The notes: generated by a model not told the origin, from the letters alone. A DNA stretch of 64,000 bases from Pseudahrensia aquimaris (GCF_042676045.1 NZ_JBHTJV010000025.1:186001-250000); one strand, 5' to 3'. Counted from the stretch's first letter, positions 50,966-61,257 are shown. A program made the numbers and translations.

Positions 50966-52408
50966 TCAGCCGGGTAATTCGGCCAGTCCAATTCCATTTC
51001 GGGATGTTGATGTTTCATTGGCGTCCCATGCGGCTGTGCGCACAAGGGGGCCGATGGCGATGAGAGCTGCAAAGAGCAGTCCGATTTCGATGTGGTAAAC
51101 GAACGAGTATCCAAGCGCCGTGTCGCGCAAGCCGGGACCAAACGCGCCCGACAAGGCCAGTGTCGATCCAGTATCGCGGATGATGCCGCCTGCAGCCAGT
51201 CCAATGCCAACTGCGGAAGCCTGCACGGCACCCCAAGCGCCCAGTGCCAAGCCGGAGCCCGCTGTTTCGGCCAGGTCCATTGAGGCGGTAAGCGTTCCCA
51301 CAGCAAACAGGCCGCCACCCATGCCGATTAGGAAAGAACCAACGCGGAACATTAAGGCAGACTGTAAGGGGGCTGCGAAAATTACGCAGCAAAACGCGAC
51401 AACGCCAATGAGTGTGCCAAGCGCTGCAAGGCGGTGCGGGTCTCTGCCCTTGCCGAGCATACGGCCAGCCATTGCAAAGCCTAAGAGCGAACCAGCAGCA
51501 AAAAGGGCTGTCAGCAGCGTGGTCTGGCTGACGGAAAGCCCAAGCACTTCCGCGCCGTAGGGTTCCAGCAAGACGTCCTGCATGGAAAAACCTGCAGTGC
51601 CCAGACCAACAGCAACCAATAGCCGCGAGGAGCGGCGGTCTTTACGAAATTCTGACCATGCTTGGGAAAAGGAAGGGTGTTCGATTTCGGGAGAGGTTTC
51701 TGCCGGGCGGCGAGGTTCTTGTTTCCACAGCGCGATTACGTTCAGCACCATAGTTACGACAGCAGCACCTTGGACAACCTGGATAAGGCGCTTTGGTGAA
51801 AAGTCGACCAGCAGGCCGCTGAAAACGAGTGCCGACAGGAACATGCCGACAAGCAGCATCACATACATCAAAGCAACAACGCGGGGTCTAGCCGTTTCCG
51901 GTGCAAGATCGGTTGCCAGCGCGAGGCCAGCGGTCTGCGTTGTGTGGAGGCCGATACCTGTCAGCAGGAAGGCGAAACCGGCAGCAACCGGGCCAGCCCA
52001 TGTTGGGCCATAGGCCTGGCTCTGCAGCAGCAAGAGCGCAAATGGCATGATGGCAAGGCCACCAAACTGGATGAGCGTGCCGAACCAAATGTAGGGCACG
52101 CGCTTCCAGCCAAGCAGAGATTTGTGGGTGTCTGACTTAAAGCCGATAAGCGCTCGCGCGGGCGCGAACAAGAAGGGCAGGGAGACCATCACGGCAACAA
52201 GGGTAGTCGAGACACCCAATTCCACGATCATCACGCGGTTCAGCGTGCCGGTAAGGAGCACGGCCGCCATGCCGACCGAAATTTGGAAAAGCGCAAGGCG
52301 CAACAGTCGGGCGAGCGGAAGCTCGTCCGTTCCCGCATCAGCGAACGGCAGAAAGCGCGTGCCAGCGCGCCTCCACATATCAGCCATTGCAGGTTTTGCT
52401 TCGCTCAT
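50966..52408 (-). CDS. lhaA: LH1 assembly/BChl delivery transporter LhaA (PucC family)
   Basis: A 480-residue major-facilitator protein with twelve predicted helices. The family start LPLARLLRLALFQISVGMAA, GFKSDTHKSLLGWKRVPYIW and TQTAGLALATDLAPE are typical of LhaA/PucC. It helps deliver bacteriochlorophyll to antenna polypeptides. It overlaps bchM by four bases and leads into puhA after 16 bases. Confidence 0.93.
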   Translation of the reverse strand: MSEAKPAMADMWRRAGTRFLPFADAGTDELPLARLLRLALFQISVGMAAVLLTGTLNRVMIVELGVSTTLVAVMVSLPFLFAPARALIGFKSDTHKSLLGWKRVPYIWFGTLIQFGGLAIMPFALLLLQSQAYGPTWAGPVAAGFAFLLTGIGLHTTQTAGLALATDLAPETARPRVVALMYVMLLVGMFLSALVFSGLLVDFSPKRLIQVVQGAAVVTMVLNVIALWKQEPRRPAETSPEIEHPSFSQAWSEFRKDRRSSRLLVAVGLGTAGFSMQDVLLEPYGAEVLGLSVSQTTLLTALFAAGSLLGFAMAGRMLGKGRDPHRLAALGTLIGVVAFCCVIFAAPLQSALMFRVGSFLIGMGGGLFAVGTLTASMDLAETAGSGLALGAWGAVQASAVGIGLAAGGIIRDTGSTLALSGAFGPGLRDTALGYSFVYHIEIGLLFAALIAIGPLVRTAAWDANETSTSRNGIGLAELPG

Positions 52409-53106
52409 GCGTTCACAAGCTCCATCAGTTGCGTCTTGTAAAAGGCCGTGGAAATGCGCCGCGTGCGGGCAGCTCGCAGGCCGTAGTTTTTGACGTGGCT
52501 TGCCTCGATTGCAGCCGCAAGACGGTCCTCGGCCACGGGTTCGATTGCAGGCGAACGGTCATTCTTGGGAAACAATTTTCCGATTGTTTTCATCGCAGCC
52601 AGCGCAGGGGTGCGCGGCGCAAAAGTGAAAATCAGCCCCCGCTTGACGCGCGGTGCATAGCCCTCAAGCAATTCGATGATCGCGGACAGCGGGTAGTGGA
52701 TAAAACTGTCCATTGCCACGATGTAATCGAACGTGCCCAGGTCACTGTCCGACATATCACCGGCGCGAAAATCAATGTGCGCGCGCAGGTCTGTGGGCAA
52801 GCGGCGCTTGGCTTCTTCGATCAGAGCAGGCGAAATATCGATGGCGACCACATGGGCGCCGCGGGCCGATATTTCTGCTGCCAACATGCCCGTGCCGCAA
52901 CCGGCATCGAGAATACGCATGCCGGTTAAATCGTGCGGAAGCCACTCCAAGAAGGTGCTGCGGGTGGCTTCGCGACCCGCGCGCACGGTTTCGCGAATGC
53001 GCGAAACTGGCGTGTTAGAGGTCAAGGCCACCCATTTGTCGGCCGCCGTACGGTCGAAATAGGTTTTCAGCTCGCCCCTGCGGGTGTCGTAATTGGTATC
53101 AGCCAC
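52405..53106 (-). CDS. bchM: Mg-protoporphyrin IX methyltransferase BchM
   Basis: A 233-residue SAM methyltransferase acting before the AcsF cyclase. The SAM loop is RILDAGCGTGMLAAEI, followed by VVAIDISPALIEEA and YIVAMDSFIHYPL. The start is GTG 53106 (GGAGG upstream), just after the bchL stop; the ORF upstream to 53196 lies in bchL. Confidence 0.93.
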   Translation of the reverse strand: MADTNYDTRRGELKTYFDRTAADKWVALTSNTPVSRIRETVRAGREATRSTFLEWLPHDLTGMRILDAGCGTGMLAAEISARGAHVVAIDISPALIEEAKRRLPTDLRAHIDFRAGDMSDSDLGTFDYIVAMDSFIHYPLSAIIELLEGYAPRVKRGLIFTFAPRTPALAAMKTIGKLFPKNDRSPAIEPVAEDRLAAAIEASHVKNYGLRAARTRRISTAFYKTQLMELVNA

Positions 53107-53120
53107 CTGGTCGGTGCCTC

Positions 53121-54041
53121 CTAGTCGAAGCCGAGGAAATCGAAGATTTCCCGGTCTTTCATTGGGGTTGGTGTAAACGGATCGCGCCCGTCCCAAAGGT
53201 CTTGGGCGAGGCGCAGATATTCGTTCTGAACTGCATTGAGTTCTGGAGAGTCTTCCATTTCAAACAGGGTCGATTTTTTCAGCCGCGAACGGCGGATCAC
53301 ATCGAGGTCCGGGAAGTGGGCAATGCGGTCCATGCCGACAGCTTTGTTAAAGCGGTCGATCTCGTCGGTGCCTTTGGAGCGGTTAGCGATGACGCCGCCG
53401 ACGCGAACTTCGTAGTTTTTCGACTTGGCACCGATCGCCGAAGCAATTCGGTTCATGGCGAAAATGCTGTCAAAATCGTTTGCTGTGACGATCAAGGCGC
53501 GTTCGGCATGTTGGAGCGGCGAGGCAAAACCGCCGCAGACCACATCACCGAGAACGTCGAAGATCACGACGTCTGAATCTTCCAGTAGATGGTGTTCTTT
53601 CAGCAGTTTGACCGTCTGGCCAACGACATATCCGCCACAGCCTGTGCCAGCGGGCGGACCGCCAGCTTCAACGCACATGACGCCGTTATAGCCTTCGTAG
53701 ACGAAGTCTTCACGGCGCAGTTCTTCCGAGTGGAAGTTCACCTGTTCCAGCGCGTCAATAACCGTTGGCACAAGGCTTTTGGTCAGCGTGAACGTGCTGT
53801 CGTGCTTTGGATCGCAACCGATTTGAAGGACGCGCTTGCCCAGCTTGGAGAAAGCTGCCGAAAGGTTTGATGAAGTGGTCGACTTGCCGATACCGCCTTT
53901 GCCATAAACGGCGAAGACTTTGGTATTGCCCACCTCAAGTGTCGGATCGAGATGCACTTGCACGCTGCCTTCGCCATCCAGGCCAGTTGGTAAGGGGCGT
54001 GACTTGTCTTTGAAGTGGGAATTGGGTCCGATGATGTTCAT
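53121..54041 (-). CDS. bchL: Light-independent protochlorophyllide reductase iron protein BchL
   Basis: A 306-residue NifH-like ATPase feeding electrons to BchNB. The P-loop is VYGKGGIGKSTTSSNL at residues 45-60. Cluster cysteines are in AGTGCGGYVVGQ and DVVCGGFASPLQHAE. It is directly adjacent to bchH, with no gap. Confidence 0.96.
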   Translation of the reverse strand: MNIIGPNSHFKDKSRPLPTGLDGEGSVQVHLDPTLEVGNTKVFAVYGKGGIGKSTTSSNLSAAFSKLGKRVLQIGCDPKHDSTFTLTKSLVPTVIDALEQVNFHSEELRREDFVYEGYNGVMCVEAGGPPAGTGCGGYVVGQTVKLLKEHHLLEDSDVVIFDVLGDVVCGGFASPLQHAERALIVTANDFDSIFAMNRIASAIGAKSKNYEVRVGGVIANRSKGTDEIDRFNKAVGMDRIAHFPDLDVIRRSRLKKSTLFEMEDSPELNAVQNEYLRLAQDLWDGRDPFTPTPMKDREIFDFLGFD

Positions 54042-57000
54042 TTAGGCCTCCACGCCTTCAAGGGCGTCTTCGAGTTCGTCACTTGCATCGCGCAAAGCGT
54101 CGAGAGTTGCGTCATCCGGCTGCCAATAGTCGCGCTCGCTCGCCTCGATGAGACGGTTGACCATGCGCGATGAAGCGGCCGGGTTAAGCTCGGAGAGGCG
54201 CTTGCGCATTTCCTCGTCGAGCACAAAGGTTTCGCTGAGCTGCTGGTAGATCCATGGCTGGACCTCGCCTGTCGTAGCCGACCAACCCATCGTGTTGGTG
54301 ATTTGGGCTTCGATCTGGCGAACGCCCTCATAGCCGTGTTCCAACATGCCCTCGAACCATTTCGGGTTCAGCGAGCGGGTGCGGGTTTCCAGGCTGACCT
54401 GTTCGCCCAACGTGCGAACGCGGCCTTCGCCTTGGGTTTGGTCGGAAATGTAGACCGAGATCTCTTTGCCTTTGGCGCGGGTGACGGCCTTCGAAATGCC
54501 GCCCAGCGTGTCGAAATAGTGGTCGATCGTCGTGACGCCCAATTCGACTGAGTCGAGGTTTTGGTAGGCCATGTCGACTTTCGCCAGCACCGAGTTCAAC
54601 ACTTCAGGCTGCTTTTCCGTCTTGCCCTTGCGGGTGATCGCGAAGCATTTGCGGTTCGTGTAGGTGTCTGCGATTTCGCCCTCGTCGGTCCACGCGGACG
54701 ACGAGATGAGATAGTTGACGTTTGAACCGTAGGCGCCTTCCGCATTGGAGAATACGCGAAGGGCGGCTTGTTCCAAATCGCAGCCGGTCTCTGTGGCGTG
54801 CGCAAGCGCGTGTTTGCGGATGAAGTTCTGGTCCGCCGGTTCGTCTGCGATTGCTGCTAGGTATGAGGCCTCGGCCAGCATGGAGGCCTGCATCGGCAGC
54901 AGGTCGCGGAAAATGCCGGACAAGGTGATGATGCAATCAATGCGCGGGCGTTTTAGTTCATCAAGTGGAATGAGTTCCGCGCCGCAAACACGGCCGTAGG
55001 AATCGAGCCGTGGCTTGGCACCCATCAATGCGAGGGCTTGGGCCATCGGGCCGCCTTCGGATTTCAGGTTGTCCGTGCCCCACAAAACCAAGGCGATGGT
55101 TTCGGGCAGGGCGTGTTCTGCGTCGAGATGCCGTTGCAAAACCTTGGCGGCCTGACGGGCACCATCGCGCACCGCATAAGATGACGGGATAGAGAACGGG
55201 TCGAAGCCATGGATGTTGCGGCCCGTGGGCAGCATATCCGGTGTGCGCAGCAGATCACCGGAAGGTGAGGGCGAGACGAAACGACCGTCCAGTGCGGTCA
55301 CGAGTCCGTCGAGTTCGCGGTTTTCTGACAGGTTCGTGTTGGCACGTGTCAGCTTCTCGATGATCGCGGTTTCCGCTTCGTTTTCGCTCCTTGGCGTTTC
55401 GCCATCGATGATGGCGTTAACCGCTTCCAGAGCGATTTTGGTTTCGGTCTCCGCTTCATTCATCAGCGTCAGCATTTCGCGGCGCTGGTCGATATCCATC
55501 GCCTTGCCGACAGTGTGAAGGCCGTGGGGAATGAGTGTGTATTCCAACTCCAGTACGGCTTTAGTCAGCGCGGTGACGAAGTCTTCGTCTTTGGGCAATT
55601 CGCCTTTGAGATCGAGTTGTTCGGCTTGCGCTTCGACAAGTTCCATCATGCTGTCACGCTCTTCCGTGTCGCCCGGCTCTAGTGCGCGCAGACGGTCGAG
55701 TGTGGTTTTAAGATCGTTCAAACCGCGATAGAGGCCAGCTTGCGTCAGCGGCGGCGTGAGATACGAGACAAGCGTTGCAGCCGAACGACGCTTTGCGATT
55801 GTGCCTTCTGACGGGTTGTTGGCGGCGTAGAGGTAGAAGTTTGGCAGATCGCCGATAAGGCGGTCGGGCCAGCATTCAGCTGACATGCCAACTTGCTTGC
55901 CGGGCATGAATTCCAGTGCGCCGTGGGTGCCGAAATGCAGTACGGCGTCGGCTTTCCAATCTTCGCGCAGATAGCGGTAGAAGGCGGAGAAGGCGTGGGT
56001 GGGCGCGAAGCCTTTTTCAAAAAGCAGCCGCATCGGGTCACCCTCGTAACCGAAGCCCGGCTGTATGGCGACGAAGATATTGCCGAACTCTTTGCCGAGC
56101 ACGAAGATCGACGAACCGTTGGAGAAATCGCGGCCCGGTGCTGGGCCCCATTGCTCTTCAATCTGCGCCAGATGCGGCTCGCGGCGCACGTGGTCTTCAG
56201 CGGAAATGAAATCGTGGACATTGGCGAGGGCGCCATGTTCAGAGGCATTGCCTTTCAGGATTGCATCACGCAGGGCGTCAACGCTTTCGGGAACTTCGAC
56301 GCTGTAGCCTTCAGCAGACAGTTTTTTGAGTGTCTCGAAAAGGCTCTCAAAGACAGCCAAGAATGCTGCGGTGCCGAGATTGCCGGCGTTTGGCGGGAAG
56401 GCGAAAATCGGAATGACGATGCGGCGGCTGGCGCGCTCCACTTTGCGAAGAGCGATGAGCTTTGCCGTGCGGGCGGAGAGCATTTCCACCCGCTCGTTGT
56501 GCGGCTGCATGCAAGCGCGGCCTTGCGGGCAGGTGCCAAGATTGCGGGCGCATGAACAAGCGCGGGCTTCTGCGCTCTCTTCATGGCGGCCACCATAGAC
56601 GATGGAGCCTGTGCCGCCATCAAGCTCGGGAATGGCGACCATGATTGTGGTTTCGATGGGCAGCAGGCCTGTGCCGGAGCTTTCCCACTTTTCAATGGAC
56701 TGGAATTCCGTAACGTGCGCTGTGATGTAAGGAACGTCGAGCGCTTCCAGCGCTTCGGCAGCAGCTTTTGCGTCGGAATAGGCAGGACCGCCGACGAGCG
56801 AAAAGCCGGTAAGCGAAACCATAGCGTCAATGCGGCCACCATTGAGAAAAGCGTCAATGGCAGGGCGCATGTCGAGGCCGTTGCAGAAGCAAGGAATGAC
56901 GTTAAGGCCGCGGGCTTCAAGTGAGCGGATCACGCCGTCATAGTGGCCTGTATCGCCGGAAAGTAGATAAGAGCGCAGCAGCAATAAACCGACGGTGCCT

Positions 57001-57749
57001 TTGGCGTCCGGGTTGGTGGGCAGCGCAGAAGCTTCCTCGCTGAAGCGGCCTTCGATGGCTGGATGGTAGACGCCTGTTTCGGGGTAGTCCGCAGGCTCCT
57101 TCACATCGAGGATGCCGCGAAGTTCGGCGCGTGCGCCGTCGCTGTAGCGATCGACCAGCATGCGCACCATGTTGGAAATGTTGTCGCTGGAAGCGGCCAG
57201 ACGGTATTGCAGGGTCAAGAAATAGGCGCGAACGTCTTGCGCGGTGCCCGGAATGTATTTCAGCACTTTGGGCAGTCGGCGCAGCATTTTCATTTGGCGT
57301 TCGCCAGCGGTTTTGTCTGTGTCCTTGCCCGTTGGTTTTTTGCCGCGCAGCTTTTTCAGCAGACCGGTAATGCCAGAGGCTTCTTTGCCCATGTCAAATT
57401 TGCCGATGCGGGTGTTTTTCACCACTTCGGCGGATGACATACAGCAAACCATTGCGTCGCAATGATCACGGCGAGCTTCTAGGTCGGGGAGGATTGCTTT
57501 GACGTGGTCTTCGACGAAAAGCATTGAGGCGACGATAATGTCGCCTTTGGCGATGTCGCTTTTGCAGGCGTCGAGCTTGGCATCATTCTCGTGCCAGTCG
57601 GTTGCCGCATGAACGGACAGATTGAGGCCCGGCAGATCCTGCCGGAGCAATGTGCGGGCTTCATCAACCGCGCCGGACATGTGATTGTCCAGCGTGATCA
57701 GCACGACATTTATCGGAGCCTTAGCGGCTGAAGTGCGATTTCGCTTCAT
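54042..57749 (-). CDS. bchH: Magnesium chelatase catalytic subunit BchH
   Basis: A 1235-residue porphyrin-binding subunit. Recognisable stretches are PINVVLITLDNHMSGAV at the start, HFGTHGALEFMPGKQVGMS, GFGYEGDPMRLLF and the C-terminal FVLDEEMRKRLSELNP. ATG 57749 lies inside the 3' end of bchB (29-base overlap) with GGAG seven bases upstream. Confidence 0.96.
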   Translation of the reverse strand: MKRNRTSAAKAPINVVLITLDNHMSGAVDEARTLLRQDLPGLNLSVHAATDWHENDAKLDACKSDIAKGDIIVASMLFVEDHVKAILPDLEARRDHCDAMVCCMSSAEVVKNTRIGKFDMGKEASGITGLLKKLRGKKPTGKDTDKTAGERQMKMLRRLPKVLKYIPGTAQDVRAYFLTLQYRLAASSDNISNMVRMLVDRYSDGARAELRGILDVKEPADYPETGVYHPAIEGRFSEEASALPTNPDAKGTVGLLLLRSYLLSGDTGHYDGVIRSLEARGLNVIPCFCNGLDMRPAIDAFLNGGRIDAMVSLTGFSLVGGPAYSDAKAAAEALEALDVPYITAHVTEFQSIEKWESSGTGLLPIETTIMVAIPELDGGTGSIVYGGRHEESAEARACSCARNLGTCPQGRACMQPHNERVEMLSARTAKLIALRKVERASRRIVIPIFAFPPNAGNLGTAAFLAVFESLFETLKKLSAEGYSVEVPESVDALRDAILKGNASEHGALANVHDFISAEDHVRREPHLAQIEEQWGPAPGRDFSNGSSIFVLGKEFGNIFVAIQPGFGYEGDPMRLLFEKGFAPTHAFSAFYRYLREDWKADAVLHFGTHGALEFMPGKQVGMSAECWPDRLIGDLPNFYLYAANNPSEGTIAKRRSAATLVSYLTPPLTQAGLYRGLNDLKTTLDRLRALEPGDTEERDSMMELVEAQAEQLDLKGELPKDEDFVTALTKAVLELEYTLIPHGLHTVGKAMDIDQRREMLTLMNEAETETKIALEAVNAIIDGETPRSENEAETAIIEKLTRANTNLSENRELDGLVTALDGRFVSPSPSGDLLRTPDMLPTGRNIHGFDPFSIPSSYAVRDGARQAAKVLQRHLDAEHALPETIALVLWGTDNLKSEGGPMAQALALMGAKPRLDSYGRVCGAELIPLDELKRPRIDCIITLSGIFRDLLPMQASMLAEASYLAAIADEPADQNFIRKHALAHATETGCDLEQAALRVFSNAEGAYGSNVNYLISSSAWTDEGEIADTYTNRKCFAITRKGKTEKQPEVLNSVLAKVDMAYQNLDSVELGVTTIDHYFDTLGGISKAVTRAKGKEISVYISDQTQGEGRVRTLGEQVSLETRTRSLNPKWFEGMLEHGYEGVRQIEAQITNTMGWSATTGEVQPWIYQQLSETFVLDEEMRKRLSELNPAASSRMVNRLIEASERDYWQPDDATLDALRDASDELEDALEGVEA

Positions 57750-59274
57750 AGAGCGTCTCCGTCGTGATTTCAGCCAAGCCAAGGTCGGTTGCGTATTTTT
57801 CCGTGTTGCGGCGGGCTTTACCGCGTACGAAAAATGGAATTTTCTTCAGTTCTTTCTCAGCATCCGCTGCCCAAATCGGTGAGCCGTCGGACGGTGCAGT
57901 CAGCGTTTCTTCTGCGGGTTCTGCAATCGGTGTTTTGCGCACGGTGCCGTGGTTGAGGTGGGACGGGCCTGCCTCGTCGTTAAATTCGAAATCGTCGCGG
58001 AACATGTGCAGGAGGTGTTCTTCCAGACCCATCGTGAGGGGGTGGACCAGCGTGTCAAAGAGTACGTTTGCGCCTTCCAGGCCCATTTGGGGCGAGTAGC
58101 GGGCGGGGAAGTCTTGCACGTGGACTGGCGAGGAAATGACTGCGCAGGGAATGCCGAGACGCTTGGCCAGATGACGTTCCATCTGCGTGCCGAGGACGAG
58201 TTCGGGCTGGAGCGCCTGCACTTGGTCTTCAACTTCAAGATAATCGTCAGTGATGAGGGCTTCGATGCCGTAAAGCTTCGCGGCATCGCGCACGTCGCGG
58301 GCGAACTCGCGGCTGTAGGTTCCCATACCGACGACCCTGAAGCCCATTTCTTTCTCTGCGACCCGAGCCATCGCAATGACGTGGGTCGCATCGCCAAACA
58401 GATAGACGCGTTTGCCGGTGAGATAAGTGGAATCAATGGAGCGCGAATACCAAGGCAGACGCGCTTGGGCGTTTTCCAGCGCTGCATCGGCGTCCAGACC
58501 TGCCAGATCGCAGACTTCGCGGATAAAGTCTTCCGTTGCGCCAACGCCAATTGGCACAGTGCGTGTATATTTTTGCTTGTAGCGGCGTTCCAGCCAAAGA
58601 GCAGCAGAAAGGCCGGTTTCGGGGTAGAGAACGACGTTGAAGTCTGCATGGCCGAGGCGCAGCAGGTCGTGAACTGAGGCATCAAGTGGGGCAACCACGT
58701 TTACATCAACGCCCAACTGGCCGAGCAGTCGGACGATTTCGGTCACATCATCGCGGTGACGGAAGCCGAGAGCGGTTGGGCCGATAATGTTGCAGCTTGG
58801 GCGGGTACGCTCAGGCTTCGGTGTGGCTTCGCCCATTGGTGCGATGTGGCGCACAACTTGATAGAATGTTTCTGAAGCGCCCCAGTTTTCCTTCTTCGAA
58901 TAGGAAGGCAATTCAAGCGGAATGACGGGAACAGGCAGGCCCAGTGTTTTTGACAGGCCGCCTGGGTCATCCTGGATGAGCTCGCCTGTGCAAGAAGCGC
59001 CGACGATCATGGCAGCCGGCTGAAAACGCTCTTGCGCGGCCCGTGCTGCGTCCATGAACAGTTGTGATGTGTCGCCGCCGAGATCGCGGGCTTGGAAAGT
59101 CGTGTATGTCACCGGTGGGCGGGCCTTGCGCCGCTCGATCATCGTGAACAGCAGGTCTGCATAAGTGTCGCCTTGGGGCGCGTGCAGCACGTAGTGCAAA
59201 TCGCGCATGGCGGTTGCCACACGCATTGCGCCAACATGCGGCGGGCCTTCGTATGTCCAAACGGTAAGCTGCAT
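57721..59274 (-). CDS. bchB: Light-independent protochlorophyllide reductase subunit BchB
   Basis: A 517-residue NifK-like subunit. Conserved parts are LTVWTYEGPPHVGAMRVATA, GASCTGELIQDDPGGLS, and the LGFRHRDDVTEI region. The C-terminus contains the small helical domain (EKELKKIPFFVRGKARRN). It starts two bases after the bchN stop. Confidence 0.95.
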   Translation of the reverse strand: MQLTVWTYEGPPHVGAMRVATAMRDLHYVLHAPQGDTYADLLFTMIERRKARPPVTYTTFQARDLGGDTSQLFMDAARAAQERFQPAAMIVGASCTGELIQDDPGGLSKTLGLPVPVIPLELPSYSKKENWGASETFYQVVRHIAPMGEATPKPERTRPSCNIIGPTALGFRHRDDVTEIVRLLGQLGVDVNVVAPLDASVHDLLRLGHADFNVVLYPETGLSAALWLERRYKQKYTRTVPIGVGATEDFIREVCDLAGLDADAALENAQARLPWYSRSIDSTYLTGKRVYLFGDATHVIAMARVAEKEMGFRVVGMGTYSREFARDVRDAAKLYGIEALITDDYLEVEDQVQALQPELVLGTQMERHLAKRLGIPCAVISSPVHVQDFPARYSPQMGLEGANVLFDTLVHPLTMGLEEHLLHMFRDDFEFNDEAGPSHLNHGTVRKTPIAEPAEETLTAPSDGSPIWAADAEKELKKIPFFVRGKARRNTEKYATDLGLAEITTETLYEAKSHFSR

Positions 59275-59276
59275 GA

Positions 59277-60569
59277 CTACACCTCCAACCGTGTGCGGCG
59301 ATTGAGAGGACGTGCGAACAATTCGGCAAGGTCACCAGCTTGTTCGTAGCCTTGGATGGGGGTGAAGACGAGTTCGATCGACCACTTGGTCGTCATGCCT
59401 TCCACTTCCAGCGGATTGGCGAGGCCGAGGCCGCAAACCGTGATGTCTGGGCGGATGGCACGGCAACGGTCGAGTTGCTCGTCAACGTCCTGTCCTTCCG
59501 ACACCTGAATGTGATCCGGCAAGGCGTTCATATCGGGTGCCATGATGGTCTTATTGAGATAGGGCATGCCCACCTCGGTGAGCTCCATCGCCAGTTCCTG
59601 ATGAAGGAAGCGGGCGAGGGGGATTTCCAATTGGGAATCAGGGAAGAAGAAGACGCTTTTCCCCTCCAAGCCCGGCTTGTGCAGGGCGACCGCGCGTTCT
59701 GCGCGGGCTCTGGGGGCTGCGGTGGCTGCTTCAAAGGTCTCATCGCTGATGCCGAAAGCATCTGCGGCAACCTTCAGCCATGCGGTTGTGCCTTGCGCAC
59801 CTAAAGGGAAGGGCGCTTGCAGGATAGTTGCGCCGCGCTCTTCCAAAGCTCTCGCCGTATCGGTCAAAAACGGTTGGGCCAATAATGCAAACGTGTTTGG
59901 CCCAACCGGGGGCATGTCGTCAGCCAGTCGCGCCGGGAGAAAGCGGACGGGACCGATGCCCAACTGCTCGAAAATGCGCGCGAATTGGTCTTCGACGACA
60001 TCAGCCAAAGCGCCGACAACCATCAGTGTTGCGGGTGCTGTTTCAGGTTCTGCGGGAAGCGAAGGTGCGAGTGCTGCAAGGCAAGCGTCTTCACCCTGTG
60101 TAAAAGTGGTCTCAATGCCTGAGCCGGAATAGTTCAGTATGCGAACGTCGGGATTGTGGCGCAGCGCGAGACGCTCGGCGGCGCGCGAAAGGTCAAGTTT
60201 GATCACCTCGGACGGGCAGGAACCTACCAGAAAGAGCAGGCGTATTTCCGGGCGGCGTTTGAGCAGTTTTTCGACAACCGCATCAAGCTCGTCGTTCATG
60301 TCGGCAATGCCTGCCAGATCACGCTCTTCCATGATCGCAGTGCCGAAGCGGGGTTCTGCAAAGATCATCACACCGGCTGCAGACTGCATCAGGTGAGCAC
60401 AGGTGCGGGAGCCGACGATGAGAAAGAACGCGTCCTGAATCTTGCGGTGCAGCCACATGATTCCTGTCAGACCACAGAAAACTTCGTGTTGGCCGCGTTG
60501 ATGAAGCACTGGACGGTCTGTGCAACCGACAGGGGCAGGGACGACAATTTGGTCGGGAGCGAGCGTCAT
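59277..60569 (-). CDS. bchN: Light-independent protochlorophyllide reductase subunit BchN
   Basis: A 430-residue NifD-like subunit binding the catalytic cluster with BchB. FCGLTGIMWLHRKIQDAFF, GSRTCAHLMQSAAGVMIFAE and LVGSCPSEVIKLDLSRAAE show the cysteine ligands. ATG 60569 overlaps the bchF stop (ATGA); the longer frame is spurious. Confidence 0.95.
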   Translation of the reverse strand: MTLAPDQIVVPAPVGCTDRPVLHQRGQHEVFCGLTGIMWLHRKIQDAFFLIVGSRTCAHLMQSAAGVMIFAEPRFGTAIMEERDLAGIADMNDELDAVVEKLLKRRPEIRLLFLVGSCPSEVIKLDLSRAAERLALRHNPDVRILNYSGSGIETTFTQGEDACLAALAPSLPAEPETAPATLMVVGALADVVEDQFARIFEQLGIGPVRFLPARLADDMPPVGPNTFALLAQPFLTDTARALEERGATILQAPFPLGAQGTTAWLKVAADAFGISDETFEAATAAPRARAERAVALHKPGLEGKSVFFFPDSQLEIPLARFLHQELAMELTEVGMPYLNKTIMAPDMNALPDHIQVSEGQDVDEQLDRCRAIRPDITVCGLGLANPLEVEGMTTKWSIELVFTPIQGYEQAGDLAELFARPLNRRTRLEV

Positions 60570-61129
60570 GCCGGCAGTCCTTCGCTGTCTGCAAAGGAGT
60601 TTTCGGCGTTTGGCGTCGATTCCTTTTGGGCCATTTCTGCCGCCTGAAGGCGTGCAGCACGCAACTTCAAGACGAATTGGACGGCATTGATGACGTATGC
60701 CGCATAGGCTGCAAGGGCAAGCCAAAGCAGGGCTGTTTTGCTCATCCCACCAGTCCAAAGAGCCGCCAGATAGGCAGTGTGGAGAGCCAGAACGAGCATG
60801 GAAAAAACATCTTCCCAGAAGAACGCTTGAGCGAAGAGATACTTCCCAAAGACGACCTTCTCCCAGATCGCCCCAGTAATCATAATCGTGTATAAAATCA
60901 GAGTTTTAAGGACGACTGATGCGGTTGCTAAGTCGTAACCCTCGCCGTTTACGAGTGTGCGTATGACCAAGCCCGCCGATACTATGAAGACCAGAAACTG
61001 GACTGGCGCCAAGATACCTTGAACCAAGGTCCAGACACTTTCATCGCGACGACGTTTTTGTTCAGCCGTGTAGAGGCCCACAACATGTTGCGCGGACTGA
61101 TGTGGAGTGGTTGAACGACCGTTGGTCAC
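60566..61129 (-). CDS. bchF: 3-vinyl bacteriochlorophyllide hydratase BchF
   Basis: A 187-residue membrane protein with about four helices. LYTAEQKRRRDESVWTLVQG, then ITGAIWEKVVFGKYLFA and AQAFFWEDVFSMLVLALHT are BchF hallmarks. It hydrates the C3 vinyl group. It heads the minus-strand superoperon down to idi; the PpsR boxes upstream should control the entire unit. Confidence 0.94.
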   Translation of the reverse strand: MTNGRSTTPHQSAQHVVGLYTAEQKRRRDESVWTLVQGILAPVQFLVFIVSAGLVIRTLVNGEGYDLATASVVLKTLILYTIMITGAIWEKVVFGKYLFAQAFFWEDVFSMLVLALHTAYLAALWTGGMSKTALLWLALAAYAAYVINAVQFVLKLRAARLQAAEMAQKESTPNAENSFADSEGLPA

Positions 61130-61163
61130 TTTGTTACCTCTGGACGCGGTGTTGCGTCCGATG

Positions 61164-61181
61164 TGTCATTTTTATTGGTCA
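61164..61181. promoter_or_regulatory. Near-match PpsR box, bchF side of the bchF/ppaA promoter
   Basis: TGTCATTTTTATTGGTCA fits TGT-N12-ACA with one mismatch, 35 bases upstream of the bchF start. It stands 10 bases from the exact box. Confidence 0.55.
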
Positions 61182-61191
61182 GCTGCGTATG

Positions 61192-61209
61192 TGTCAAGTT
61201 TATTGGACA
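61192..61209. promoter_or_regulatory. PpsR/CrtJ box in the bchF/ppaA divergent promoter
   Basis: TGTCAAGTTTATTGGACA is an exact TGT-N12-ACA match in the centre of the gap between bchF and ppaA. Confidence 0.82.
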
Positions 61210-61239
61210 CTTGAAAATGTATCTATGACTTGTCAACAA

Positions 61240-61257
61240 TGTCAAGAATGCTTGACG
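61240..61257. promoter_or_regulatory. Near-match PpsR box, ppaA side of the bchF/ppaA promoter
   Basis: TGTCAAGAATGCTTGACG is a nearly perfect palindrome (CAAG-AATG-CTTG core) with one mismatch to TGT-N12-ACA, 28 bases before the ppaA GTG start. Confidence 0.6.
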